A stretch of DNA of 64,000 nucleotides from Flavobacterium profundi (GTDB taxonomy: Bacteria; Bacteroidota; Bacteroidia; Flavobacteriales; Flavobacteriaceae), in NCBI RefSeq assembly GCF_006491645.1, contig NZ_VDCZ01000006.1, positions 1 to 64,000 on the forward strand, read 5' to 3'. Positions 1-11,111 of the stretch are shown here, one piece after another. Position 1 is the stretch's first letter, and each line of letters begins with the position of its first letter. The notes beneath the pieces are model-generated. The model did no database searches, was not told the DNA's origin, and saw nothing but the letters and a program-made list of their open reading frames with translations. Made by a program: the position numbers and the translations under genes.

Positions 1-31
1 ACAACGAAAGAATTAAATCAAATCTAAACAA

Positions 32-60
32 AATGAGCCCGATAAAATATCGAGCTCATT
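32..60 (-). terminator. Imperfect hairpin downstream of icd
   Basis: AATGAGC (32-38) pairs with GCTCATT (54-60) and CGAT (40-43) with ATCG (49-52), with one mismatch and a 5-nt loop. Read on the minus strand it is followed by TTTTGTTT, which suits a terminator for icd, although it lies about 85 nt past the icd stop. It could equally serve a plus-strand gene outside the window. Confidence 0.4.
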
Positions 61-144
61 ATTATCAAAATTAAGTTTAAATTTGTCTAACTTTTTGGGT
101 GCAGTCTATTTAGGTCGCTTTTTTTTATTATAATAAACTGATTC

Positions 145-2370
<2,226 letters not shown>

Positions 2371-2404
2371 TTATGTATTTTATTTTAATTAATTTTTAGT
2401 GAGG

Positions 2405-2412
2405 CAAATATA
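2405..2412 (-). promoter_or_regulatory. -7 promoter element of icd
   Basis: On the minus strand this reads TATATTTG, an exact match to the Bacteroidetes -7 consensus TAnnTTTG, 38 nt before the icd ATG. No clear TTTG -33 box was seen. Confidence 0.6.
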
Positions 2413-2637
2413 ACAAATAATGACCTTTTTTTTGACCTTTTCTTGCGAAAACGTTTGATTTTTAGATTTGATAATTTTTAAATTATATTTTATCATATTC
2501 ATAATTTATTAGGGTTATAAAAATCGTTTTCTTTATTTTTTTTTAATATTTTATTATTTTGAAAATTAACAAATCACTTTGAAAAAATTATTCTATAAAA
2601 TAACGTTAATTAATTCTTTATCATAATTTTAATCTTG

Positions 2638-2645
2638 TACTTTTG
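2638..2645 (+). promoter_or_regulatory. -7 promoter element of the YadA-head protein gene
   Basis: TACTTTTG matches TAnnTTTG and lies 26 nt before the ATG at 2672. It supports that start over the in-frame TTG at 2645, which overlaps the element. Confidence 0.6.
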
Positions 2646-2671
2646 TGCCGCTATTAACCTATTTTATTTTT

Positions 2672-4057
2672 ATGAAAAAAAGAATGCTATTAACCATTGC
2701 ATCAAGTTTTTCATTTTTTGTACATGCACAAGTTGGAATTGGTACTACTTCTCCGTCTCCATCTTCTGCTTTAGAAATAAAAAGTGCAAATTCTGGATTA
2801 CTTATACCTAGAATTACGTTACAATCTACTACAGATGTAGCTACAATTTTAAATCCTGCTATAAGTTTACTAATATACAATACCGCTACAGTTTCTGATG
2901 TAACTCCTGGCTTTTATTATTGGGATGGAATTTGGAAAAGATTAGACAAATCAACTGCTTCAGCAGGAGTTGCAACGGATGCTTGGAGTTTAACAGGTAA
3001 CACGCTTGCTACTGGTAATGAATATTTGGGAACTAATAATTATAATTCGTTAACTTTCAAAGTAAATAATAATGCTTTTGGAAAGTTTCATCCAAATGGA
3101 GGTTTAGCTCTAGGAAGAGGAGCTGCTTCGCATAATGACAACTCGATTGCTATTGGTACAAATGCTACTGCTACAAATTCGAATGAAGCTGTGGCCATTG
3201 GAAATGCTGCGAATGGAAGTGGGTATCAATCTTTTGCATTAGGAATAAATGCTACAGCTAGTAATAATGAAACCGTAGCTTTAGGTCGTACTGCTGCAGC
3301 CTCTGGATATCGTTCAATTTCAATTGGTGTAGGAGCAACATCCTCAAATAACAATGCCTTGGCACTCGGAAATGCTTCAGTAGCTTCTGGAGAACAAGCT
3401 ACTGCCCTTGGAACACAAGCGAATTCAAGTGGTCAAAACGCAACAGCTATTGGATATCAAGCTACTGCTACTCAAGCTAATTCTATTGTGTTAGGAAGTT
3501 CCAGTAATGCTAATAATAAAATAGGTATTGGTACCAATACTCCTGATGAAAGATTACATATTGTAGGAAGCGTTAAAATTGTAGATGGAAACCAAGGCAA
3601 TGGTAAAGTTTTAGTGTCTGATGCCAATGGAAAAGCCACTTGGACCGATTTGAATGCAAAAAAATATTATGGAGAAATTTATAGTAATTCTAATACTGCT
3701 TTAAATTCTGGAGCTGTTACCATGGGAGTAAATGGTGTGAATTTTGGTGTTACATTAAATAGTTCCAATATTCAAGTGCAAAATACTGGTTTGTACCGTA
3801 TTTCATATACAATTTCTCTCAGAAAAAATTCTGGAAGTGTTATTAATCCTGAATTTTATTTAGGAATTTATGGATCTGAAGTTGCCGGAACAAGAACGTA
3901 TACATCTGTTTCAAATGGTGAGACCAAAACAATTTCTATTGTTAAATTAGTTAATTTGAATGCCTATCAAGCCATAGGTGTTTATTCTAATTTGTCTGAC
4001 TCAAATACGGTTTTATTGGCTAACGGATGTAACTTAATTGTCGAATTTATCAAGTAG
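2672..4057 (+). CDS. Exported protein with YadA-head repeats and a C-terminal jelly-roll-like domain
   Basis: The ATG at 2672 starts a clear signal peptide (MKKRMLLTIASSFSFFVHA|Q). A short region shared by many flavobacterial exported proteins follows (VGIGTTSPSPSSALEIKS). Residues about 145-280 are a run of YadA-head-like 14-15-residue repeats of the form (S/A)xAxGxxAxAS, seen in SIAIGTNATAT, AVAIGNAANGS, FALGINATAS, VALGRTAAAS, LALGNASVAS and TALGTQANSS. Such repeats form trimeric left-handed beta-rolls in adhesins and phage fibres. The last ~130 residues look like a C1q/TNF-type jelly roll ending in LIVEFIK. There is no autotransporter anchor. A surface or fibre-like structural role is inferred; the binding partner is unknown. 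Confidence 0.7.
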   Translation: MKKRMLLTIASSFSFFVHAQVGIGTTSPSPSSALEIKSANSGLLIPRITLQSTTDVATILNPAISLLIYNTATVSDVTPGFYYWDGIWKRLDKSTASAGVATDAWSLTGNTLATGNEYLGTNNYNSLTFKVNNNAFGKFHPNGGLALGRGAASHNDNSIAIGTNATATNSNEAVAIGNAANGSGYQSFALGINATASNNETVALGRTAAASGYRSISIGVGATSSNNNALALGNASVASGEQATALGTQANSSGQNATAIGYQATATQANSIVLGSSSNANNKIGIGTNTPDERLHIVGSVKIVDGNQGNGKVLVSDANGKATWTDLNAKKYYGEIYSNSNTALNSGAVTMGVNGVNFGVTLNSSNIQVQNTGLYRISYTISLRKNSGSVINPEFYLGIYGSEVAGTRTYTSVSNGETKTISIVKLVNLNAYQAIGVYSNLSDSNTVLLANGCNLIVEFIK

Positions 4058-4103
4058 ATTCTTTTTTAATTGTAATTTTGGAACTTCTAGTTATGATTTA
4101 CAA

Positions 4104-5399
4104 TTGAGAACAGCTATTACAAAACATATTTCAAAACCTCAAGAATTTAAAAGCCAACTTTTGCATTGGGCCAACCAATATAGAGAAGTTGTCTTTTTAG
4201 ATTCTAATGAGTTTCAGCAAGCCTATAGCTCTTATGATTGTATGGTAGCGGTTGATGCTTTTACTTCAATAACTACCGATTGTCAAAATGCTTTTGAAGA
4301 TTTGTACCAATATCAATCACACAGTAAAGATTGGCTTTTTGGTTATCTTTCCTATGATTTAAAAAATGATACGGAAGCGTTGCAATCTCACAATTTTGAT
4401 GGTTTAGGTTTTCCAGATTTGTTTTTTTTTCAACCCAAAAAAATATTTTTTTTAAAAGGGAATGAGTTGGTTATACACTATTTAAATCTTTGTGATGATG
4501 AAGTGGAAGAAGATTTTGAAACGATTTCAACGATTGAAATTCCTATTTCTCTTTCAAACCTTAATAAGCCCATTATTCAACAGCGCGTTTCTAAGGAGAG
4601 TTATCTTCAAAGAATAGAAAAAATGTTAGAGTACATTCATATAGGATCTATTTATGAAGCTAATTTTTGTATGGAATTTTATGCTGAAAAGGCAGCAATT
4701 GATCCTGTAACGGTTTATGAAAAATTAGATGCTATTTCGGAACCTCCTTTTGCTACTTTTTTTAAAAATAGAGAGCAGTATTTGCTTTCTGCTTCACCCG
4801 AGCGATATTTGAAAAAAGTAGCTCAAAAAGTAATTTCTCAACCTATAAAAGGTACAGCCAAAAGAAGCTTTGATTTAGAACAAGATATTTTTTTGAAGAA
4901 AGAATTAAAAAATAGTGCCAAAGAGCGTTCTGAGAATATTATGATAGTCGATTTAGTGCGCAACGATTTATCCCATACAGCTACTAAAGGCTCTGTAATT
5001 GTAGAAGAATTGTGCCAAGTGTATACTTTCAAACAAGTACATCAAATGATTTCGACCATTACTTCTAAAGTAGATGCTACGGTTTCACCAGTAGAGATTA
5101 TTAAAACCACTTTTCCTATGGGAAGTATGACGGGTGCACCTAAAATTTCAGCCATGAAAATCATCGAAGAATTGGAAGTTACTAAAAGAGGTTTGTACAG
5201 TGGGGCAGTAGGTTATTTTACACCCACAGGAGATTTTGATTTTAATGTAGTTATTCGAAGTATTTTATATGATGCTAAAAAGCAATACCTCTCATTTTCT
5301 GTTGGTAGCGCCATCACTGCGCAATCCATTCCAGAAAACGAATATGAAGAATGTTTGTTAAAAGCCAAAGCTATGTTTGAGGTTTTGCAAAGCAATTAA
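4104..5399 (+). CDS. pabB: Aminodeoxychorismate synthase component I (anthranilate synthase I family)
   Basis: Makes 4-amino-4-deoxychorismate from chorismate on the way to p-aminobenzoate and folate. The chorismate-binding domain is complete: PIKGTAKR, the MIVDLVRNDLSH segment and MGSMTGAPKISAMK are all present, followed by the usual GAVGYFTPTGDFDFNV region. I chose the TTG at 4104, giving (M)RTAITKH, because the next upstream in-frame start (TTG 4038) lies inside the previous gene; no in-frame ATG gives a complete N-terminus. A TAATTTTG -7-like element sits at 4073-4080. The glutaminase partner (PabA) is not encoded nearby. It runs directly into tilS. TrpE is the alternative, but this short form next to tilS fits PabB better. 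Confidence 0.85.
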   Translation: MRTAITKHISKPQEFKSQLLHWANQYREVVFLDSNEFQQAYSSYDCMVAVDAFTSITTDCQNAFEDLYQYQSHSKDWLFGYLSYDLKNDTEALQSHNFDGLGFPDLFFFQPKKIFFLKGNELVIHYLNLCDDEVEEDFETISTIEIPISLSNLNKPIIQQRVSKESYLQRIEKMLEYIHIGSIYEANFCMEFYAEKAAIDPVTVYEKLDAISEPPFATFFKNREQYLLSASPERYLKKVAQKVISQPIKGTAKRSFDLEQDIFLKKELKNSAKERSENIMIVDLVRNDLSHTATKGSVIVEELCQVYTFKQVHQMISTITSKVDATVSPVEIIKTTFPMGSMTGAPKISAMKIIEELEVTKRGLYSGAVGYFTPTGDFDFNVVIRSILYDAKKQYLSFSVGSAITAQSIPENEYEECLLKAKAMFEVLQSN

Positions 5400-5412
5400 T
5401 TTCTTATTTTTG
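5384..5412 (+). promoter_or_regulatory. Promoter for tilS-dsbD inside the end of pabB
   Basis: TTTG at 5384-5387, a 17-bp spacer and TATTTTTG at 5405-5412 match the Bacteroidetes TTTG / TAnnTTTG promoter. The predicted start of transcription falls at or just past the ATG at 5416, so translation may be nearly leaderless or begin at the ATG at 5428. Confidence 0.5.
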
Positions 5413-5415
5413 GCT

Positions 5416-6723
5416 ATGCTACAAAAAATGCAAAAACATTTAGAGGAACATTTTTCTTTTGTAAAAGAGAAGAAACTGCTTTTGGCAGTTAGTGGCGGTA
5501 TCGATAGTATGGTTTTACTGTCTGTTTTTAAAAAATTAGCCTTAGAAATTGGTGTTGCTCATTGTAATTTTCAATTAAGAGGTCATGATAGTGATGCAGA
5601 TGCTCTTTTTGTGAAAGAACAAGCCCAAGCGTTACAAGTTCCTTTTTTTTTGCAAGCATTTACTACAGAAGATTATGCTAATGAACACAAAGTTTCTATC
5701 CAAGTAGCTGCTAGAAAATTGCGTTACAATTGGTTTGCTGAAGTATTACTTCGTGAAAATTATGATTTTATTGTAACGGCTCATCATTTAGACGATCAAG
5801 TAGAAACTTTTTTAATTCATTTATCTAGGGGTACGGGTTTAGAAGGGCTGGTGGGCATTCCTGCTAAAAATGGAAACATTATGCGTCCGTTTTTAGAAAT
5901 TTCAAGAGCTGAAATTGAAGTTTATGCGAAAGAAAACCATATTAGTTGGAGAGAAGATGCGAGTAACGCTTCAGATAAGTATGTTAGAAATAAAATAAGA
6001 CACCATATTGTTCCTGTTTTAAAGGAATTAAACCCGAGTTTTTTAACTAGTTTTCAAAATACATTGGCGCATTTACAACAAGCTGCTGATTTGGTAACAG
6101 ATTCTAGTGAAAGGATTTTTGAAAAAGTTGCACTAGTAGAAAAGGAAACTATTAAAATTGATTTTAAAAAATTAGTGCGATATGATTCGTATCAAGCCTA
6201 TTTGTACCAATGGTTAAAAGAATATGGTTTTACTGCTTGGAACGATATTTATAATTTGTTAGAAGCGCAAACTGGCAAACATATTTTTTCTTCCACTCAT
6301 TTGCTTTTAAAAGATAGAGATTTCTTGCTACTTTCACCAAAAAATAAAGGGGAAGAAGAAAAGGTGTTTTACATTGAAAAGATAAATGAAAATCTTAAAT
6401 TTCCCTTAAATGTGTCCCTTTGTAAGACAGATGACATTTTAGAACCAACGAACAATAGTATCTTTGTAGACCAAAATAAATTATCGTTTCCACTTGTAGT
6501 ACGTAAAAAGCAGGAAGGTGATTATTTTTATCCTTCTGGAATGAAGGGAAAAAAGAAGTTGAGTAAATATTTTAAAGATGAAAAATACTCGTTGTTAGAT
6601 AAAGAAAAACAATGGCTACTCACTTCAAATAATGAGATTGTTTGGGTCATTGGTAAACGAGCAGATCAACGTTTTTTAGCCCAATCAAATACAAAAGAAA
6701 TAGTAAAAATAGAATTAAAATAA
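5416..6723 (+). CDS. tilS: tRNA(Ile)-lysidine synthetase
   Basis: Attaches lysine to C34 of the AUA-decoding tRNA-Ile, using ATP; essential in most bacteria. The PP-loop SGGIDS is at residues 26-31, followed by ARKLRYNWF and HHLDDQVETFLIHLSRGTGLEGL, the standard TilS core. The C-terminal substrate-binding domain is recognisable (VRKKQEGDYFYPSGMKGKKKLSKYFKDEK). Of the two ATGs at the front, 5416 gives MLQKMQKHLEE and 5428 gives MQKHLEE; the promoter placement makes either possible. The stop codon overlaps the dsbD start (TAATG), so the two are translationally coupled. Confidence 0.95.
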   Translation: MLQKMQKHLEEHFSFVKEKKLLLAVSGGIDSMVLLSVFKKLALEIGVAHCNFQLRGHDSDADALFVKEQAQALQVPFFLQAFTTEDYANEHKVSIQVAARKLRYNWFAEVLLRENYDFIVTAHHLDDQVETFLIHLSRGTGLEGLVGIPAKNGNIMRPFLEISRAEIEVYAKENHISWREDASNASDKYVRNKIRHHIVPVLKELNPSFLTSFQNTLAHLQQAADLVTDSSERIFEKVALVEKETIKIDFKKLVRYDSYQAYLYQWLKEYGFTAWNDIYNLLEAQTGKHIFSSTHLLLKDRDFLLLSPKNKGEEEKVFYIEKINENLKFPLNVSLCKTDDILEPTNNSIFVDQNKLSFPLVVRKKQEGDYFYPSGMKGKKKLSKYFKDEKYSLLDKEKQWLLTSNNEIVWVIGKRADQRFLAQSNTKEIVKIELK

Positions 6724-8831
6724 TGAAAAAATTACTTGTTGCTTTCGCATTTTTATTTTCATTTTTAGGACAGTCCCAAATTGTCGATATCGTAAAATGG
6801 AAAACCAAATTGATTCAAAAATCCAATACCGAGTTTGAATTGGTTATGGATGCCCAAATCGATTTTGGCTGGCACTTATATGCTTTAAATACACCTGATG
6901 GAGGTTCACAACCTTTAGTTTTTACCTTTAAAAATGCAGGAAAAGACTATGAACTCATTGGGAAAACCAAACAAGGAAATTATCAAAAAGAATACAGCGA
7001 CGTTTTTGAAGTGGACGAGTATTTCTTTACGAATACCGCTCAATTTAAACAACTTATAAAAGTAACCAATCCCGCTTTAAAAGAGATTAAAGTTACTTTA
7101 GAAGGGCAAACGTGTATTGATGGAAGATGTGTGCAAGAAGAAGACAATTTAACATTTACGTTACCGAACTTAAAAATTGATGAAAAACAAGTAAATACAC
7201 AACAAGTTGATGTTAAAATTGAAGATAAAAAATCAACTGAAACTCCAATAGTAAAAGAAGTAGTGGTAAGTGCTGAAAAAGTTGATTCTTTAAAAGAAAT
7301 AGTTTCTGAAGTGATTGCTGCTGACGAAAAAGATACTGTTCAATCTTCTCATTCTCAGTTGATCAAAACCACTAATAAACATACAAAAGAGAATAAGAAA
7401 AAAGATTTATGGACGATTTTCATTTTATCCTTTTTAGGAGGTTTTGCAGCTTTATTGACTCCATGTGTTTTTCCTATGATTCCAATGACAGTTAGTTTTT
7501 TTACAAAACAGAGTAAGAATAGAGCTCAAGGTATCAGAAATGCAATTGTTTATGGAATTTCAATTATTATCATTTATGTTGGCTTAGGTTTAATCATTAC
7601 AGCTATTTTTGGAATCGATTCACTGAATGCACTTTCGACTAATGTATGGTTTAATTTAATCTTTTTTGTTATATTGATAATATTTGCAGCCTCATTTCTA
7701 GGTGCTTTTGAAATCGTTTTGCCAAATTCTTTGTTAAACAAAATTGATAGACAAGCAGATAGAGGTGGAATAGTGGGAATATTTTTCATGGCATTAGCAT
7801 TAGCTGTAGTTTCATTCTCTTGTACTGGTCCTATAGTTGGTTCTCTTTTAGGAGAGTCTGCAAGACAAGGAGGCATAGGTCCTATTGTAGGAATGTTTGG
7901 TTTTTCTTTCGCTATTGCTTTACCTTTTATGCTGTTTGCAATGTTTCCTGGTTGGATGAATTCTCTACCTAAATCAGGAGGCTGGTTAAACACGATTAAA
8001 GTATCATTAGGGTTTTTGGAATTAGCATTTGCATTTAAATTTTTATCTAATGCAGATTTAGTGTTACAAATGCATTTGTTAGAAAGAGAAGTTTTCTTAG
8101 CGATTTGGATAGCTGTATTTGGTACATGGGCGTTTTATTTATTGGGCAAATTAACTTTGCCTCATGATACTCCTCAAAATCATATTTCAGTTGGTAGATT
8201 GTTTATGGCTTTGTTAGTTAGTACTTTTACGATTTACCTAATTCCAGGATTATGGGGAGCACCTTTGAAAATTTTAAGTGGTTATACGCCTCCAATGACC
8301 TACAGTGAAAGTCCTGATGGTGTTGGATTTAAAAATGAAGTTATAATAGCCGATTTTTCTAAAGAAAAAACTACTGAAAATGTACATAAAGGGCCATTAG
8401 GTTTGATGGCTTTTCATGATTATGAAGAGGGGATTGCCTATGCAAAAAAAGTTAATAAACCAGTTTTATTAGATTTTACAGGACATGCATGTGCTAATTG
8501 TAGAAAAATGGAAGAAAATGTTTGGTCAAACCCTGCAATATTTAAAATACTTAAGAATGAAATTGTTTTAATTTCTTTATATGGTGATGATCAACGCGAA
8601 TTACCAGCAGAAGAAGTTTATATTTCAAAAATATCTGGTAATGAAGTAACTACGATTGGTAAAAAATGGAGAGAATTTCAAATTGAACGATACAATATTA
8701 ATTCTCAACCCTATTATGTTGTATTGGATAATGAAGGAAAAGATCTAAATGAACCTGTTGGTTATACACCAGATATTGAAGAATACAAAGCTTGGTTAGA
8801 GGAAGGTATTGCTAATTTTAAAAAGCAATAA
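6723..8831 (+). CDS. dsbD: DsbD-type thiol:disulfide interchange protein
   Basis: Carries reducing power from cytoplasmic thioredoxin across the inner membrane to periplasmic thiol proteins. Layout over 702 residues: signal peptide (1-19), periplasmic N-terminal domain with the CIDGRCVQEED segment near residue 135-145, a Lys/Glu-rich linker, an eight-helix-type membrane core, and a C-terminal thioredoxin domain. The redox cysteines are visible: C248 in LTPCVFPMIP, C367 in SFSCTGP, and the CxxC pair C590/C593 in GHACANCRKM. It overlaps tilS by one base and ends at a strong terminator. Likely clients include the TlpA-like protein at 22.6 kb, but that link is inference. Confidence 0.93.
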   Translation: MKKLLVAFAFLFSFLGQSQIVDIVKWKTKLIQKSNTEFELVMDAQIDFGWHLYALNTPDGGSQPLVFTFKNAGKDYELIGKTKQGNYQKEYSDVFEVDEYFFTNTAQFKQLIKVTNPALKEIKVTLEGQTCIDGRCVQEEDNLTFTLPNLKIDEKQVNTQQVDVKIEDKKSTETPIVKEVVVSAEKVDSLKEIVSEVIAADEKDTVQSSHSQLIKTTNKHTKENKKKDLWTIFILSFLGGFAALLTPCVFPMIPMTVSFFTKQSKNRAQGIRNAIVYGISIIIIYVGLGLIITAIFGIDSLNALSTNVWFNLIFFVILIIFAASFLGAFEIVLPNSLLNKIDRQADRGGIVGIFFMALALAVVSFSCTGPIVGSLLGESARQGGIGPIVGMFGFSFAIALPFMLFAMFPGWMNSLPKSGGWLNTIKVSLGFLELAFAFKFLSNADLVLQMHLLEREVFLAIWIAVFGTWAFYLLGKLTLPHDTPQNHISVGRLFMALLVSTFTIYLIPGLWGAPLKILSGYTPPMTYSESPDGVGFKNEVIIADFSKEKTTENVHKGPLGLMAFHDYEEGIAYAKKVNKPVLLDFTGHACANCRKMEENVWSNPAIFKILKNEIVLISLYGDDQRELPAEEVYISKISGNEVTTIGKKWREFQIERYNINSQPYYVVLDNEGKDLNEPVGYTPDIEEYKAWLEEGIANFKKQ

Positions 8832-8847
8832 TTTTAATTTATAAAAT

Positions 8848-8882
8848 AAAAAAAGTCCTAAGATTAACTTAGGACTTTTTTT
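8848..8882. terminator. Bidirectional terminator between dsbD and the racemase operon
   Basis: AAGTCCTAAG (8853-8862) and CTTAGGACTT (8868-8877) form a perfect 10-bp stem with a 5-nt loop, flanked by A and T tracts on both sides. It serves the two convergent transcription units. Confidence 0.85.
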
Positions 8883-8886
8883 ATTC

Positions 8887-9960
8887 TTATTCTACTATTT
8901 TTTCAATATAATCTGAATTTAAAAGGTATAAAGCACCCATGTACTGTAATTTAAAAGCAACCACATCGCCCACTTTATAATTTTTAGTACTGCTAGTAAT
9001 ATCTATAACAGTCATGTCTGAACTGGAGTCTATAATAGCTATTGTTTCATCTATTGGAGATAAATATTGGGGTTGCATGTCGAGTAACCCAAAGTCTAAA
9101 ATAGCGCGTAAAGAAGTTTCACTTAAATCTACATTCTCAGCCATTTCATAGGTGTTTCCAGCCACATTTTCACCTAGTTCTCCGACTGGATTATTCGCTT
9201 TTTCCGTAATTTCAATAATTTCTGCATAAAGCATAAATACATCATTATGTAAACCTGTGATGGTTTCATTGGTAAATAAATCTTTACCAAAGAATAAGGC
9301 TTCACCAATTCTAAAATGATTTACAGCCATAGGTCGCGCATTTTTCAACATCAAGGGTACCGCTACAGATGTACCTCCAGAAACCCAAGGAATGGTCACA
9401 TTGAATTTAGCTTCAATTAATTGTTTGTACAAACTCAATTGGATTAATTTGTCTTGAGTAGGCATTACACCGCTTAAACAATTTAAATTGGTACCAATAC
9501 CTCTAATTTCAATGTGAGGTAAACTAAACACTTGTTCGTAAAAACTTAGGAGTTCTTCACCTAAAACACCTTCTCTTAAGTCGCCCATTTCAATCATAAT
9601 AATGATACCATGGGTTTTATTTTGTTTTTTAGCTTCTTTGGAAATCATTTGAATGGTATAAATTTCCGTATTGAAACTTACATCGGCAAATTTGACTATA
9701 CTTTCAATATTTCTTTTGGAAGGGGGTTTAATATATACTGTCTGAATGGATGGATTGAGTTTTTTTATTTTTTTTAAATTACTAATTCTGGAATCGTGCA
9801 TTTCTGTAACACCAAGGGCTATAATTTCTTTTAAATAAATAGTATTGCCGCAGAGTAATTTGGTAACAACACCCCATTGAATATTTCTTTCTTTAAAAAT
9901 AGTATCTAAAAATATGTAGTTTTCCTGTAACTTTTGTTTGTATAATTTTAAAAAAGCCAT
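8887..9960 (-). CDS. PLP-dependent racemase of the alanine/ornithine racemase family
   Basis: A 357-residue fold-type III PLP enzyme with the family signature around the cofactor lysine, WGVVTKLLCGN (K34), followed by MHDSRISNLKKIK, as in clostridial ornithine racemase and YhfX-like proteins. It has only the N-terminal alanine-racemase barrel signature; the C-terminal part is unlike that of classical Alr. Family members interconvert L- and D- forms of ornithine or related amino acids; the substrate here cannot be read from sequence. It is the last gene of a five-gene operon and starts 2 nt after the stop of a true alanine racemase. Confidence 0.8.
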   Translation of the reverse strand: MAFLKLYKQKLQENYIFLDTIFKERNIQWGVVTKLLCGNTIYLKEIIALGVTEMHDSRISNLKKIKKLNPSIQTVYIKPPSKRNIESIVKFADVSFNTEIYTIQMISKEAKKQNKTHGIIIMIEMGDLREGVLGEELLSFYEQVFSLPHIEIRGIGTNLNCLSGVMPTQDKLIQLSLYKQLIEAKFNVTIPWVSGGTSVAVPLMLKNARPMAVNHFRIGEALFFGKDLFTNETITGLHNDVFMLYAEIIEITEKANNPVGELGENVAGNTYEMAENVDLSETSLRAILDFGLLDMQPQYLSPIDETIAIIDSSSDMTVIDITSSTKNYKVGDVVAFKLQYMGALYLLNSDYIEKIVE

Positions 9961-9962
9961 TT

Positions 9963-11111
9963 TTATATTATTTTACGTGGAATTGTTTTTGCTATTCGTG
10001 TGAGTAATTCATAATTTAATTGGTTACTATAATCGCTAAAAGAAGCTACTGTAACCGTAGCATTTTGTTGTGATCCGATGACTACAACTTCGTCTCCTTT
10101 TTTTACATGTTCCAATTCTGAAACATCTATAGTAAGCATATTCATATTAACAGTTCCTATCACACGGCAGGATTTTCCATGGACTAATACTCGACCTTGA
10201 TTGCTTAAGGAACGGCTATAACCGTGTGCATAGCCTAATGGAATAGTCGCAATTTTCATAACATCGGTTGCCATAAAACTGGTTCCATAACCTACAAATT
10301 CACCTGTTTTTACGCGTTTAACACTCATTATTTCTGTTTTCCAACGAATTACCCGATGTAAGGGATCTTCTTTTGTTTTCTTTGTATTGAGGTAAGTTAC
10401 AAAAACTTCAGGACTAGGCCATAAACCATATTGTAAAATTCCTATTCGAACCAAATCCATTCGAGTTTCTGGGAACATCATTGAAGCTGCTGAACAGGCG
10501 GAGTGTTTTATTTCGGGACGAATGCCAAAAGAGTTTAAGATGGCTTCGGCTTTGTTAAATTGTTGAATTTGTTGTGAAACACGGTAATAATTGGATATGC
10601 TTTCTGCACCTGCATAATGCGTACATAAACCTTTGAAATAGATATTCTCCTTTTCTTTTACTAAGAATTGGGCTACACGAGAAATATTTTTTAATTCAAA
10701 ACCTGTACGATGCATACCCGTTTCAACTTCAAGATGAAGAATCGCTTTTTGTTGTAATTTTTTAGCTGTTTTCGCGGCTTTAGCCAATCGATAACGTTCA
10801 AATACAAAAAACTCAATTTGGTTTTGTATCACCCATTCCATATCTTCATCAGCAACAAATCCCATGATAAGAATGGTTGCTTTGTTTTGAAGAGTATCAA
10901 AAACTATTTTTGCTTCTTCCACATCAAAAACAGAAAAATGTTGAATACCATTATCAAACGCCATTTGTACAAATTCTGCTAAACCATGACCATAAGCATT
11001 GCCTTTAACTACAGAAGAAAGAATCACTTTTTTACCGAAGATTTTCTGTAAAAAATCGATATTCTTTTTATGCGCTTTTTGACTAATTTCTATAACCGAA
11101 TTTTTATGCAT
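9963..11111 (-). CDS. alr: Alanine racemase
   Basis: Interconverts L- and D-alanine with PLP, supplying D-Ala for peptidoglycan or breaking down D-Ala. The PLP lysine lies in SSVVKGNAYGHG (K36). The C-terminal domain has the active-site tyrosine segment FVGYGTSF followed by IATIPLGYAHGYSR, and GTVNMNMLTIDV. The ATG at 11111 (MHKNSVIEIS) gives 382 residues, the family length. A longer reading from 11219 only adds unrelated residues that lie inside the upstream gene. The gene overlaps the M20 amidohydrolase by 8 nt. Whether it is the only alr of the cell cannot be judged from this window. Confidence 0.92.
   Translation of the reverse strand: MHKNSVIEISQKAHKKNIDFLQKIFGKKVILSSVVKGNAYGHGLAEFVQMAFDNGIQHFSVFDVEEAKIVFDTLQNKATILIMGFVADEDMEWVIQNQIEFFVFERYRLAKAAKTAKKLQQKAILHLEVETGMHRTGFELKNISRVAQFLVKEKENIYFKGLCTHYAGAESISNYYRVSQQIQQFNKAEAILNSFGIRPEIKHSACSAASMMFPETRMDLVRIGILQYGLWPSPEVFVTYLNTKKTKEDPLHRVIRWKTEIMSVKRVKTGEFVGYGTSFMATDVMKIATIPLGYAHGYSRSLSNQGRVLVHGKSCRVIGTVNMNMLTIDVSELEHVKKGDEVVVIGSQQNATVTVASFSDYSNQLNYELLTRIAKTIPRKII

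Noticed and set aside
2645..2671. Earlier TTG start for the YadA-head protein
   Set aside because: It overlaps the TACTTTTG promoter element and adds residues ahead of a clean signal peptide at 2672.
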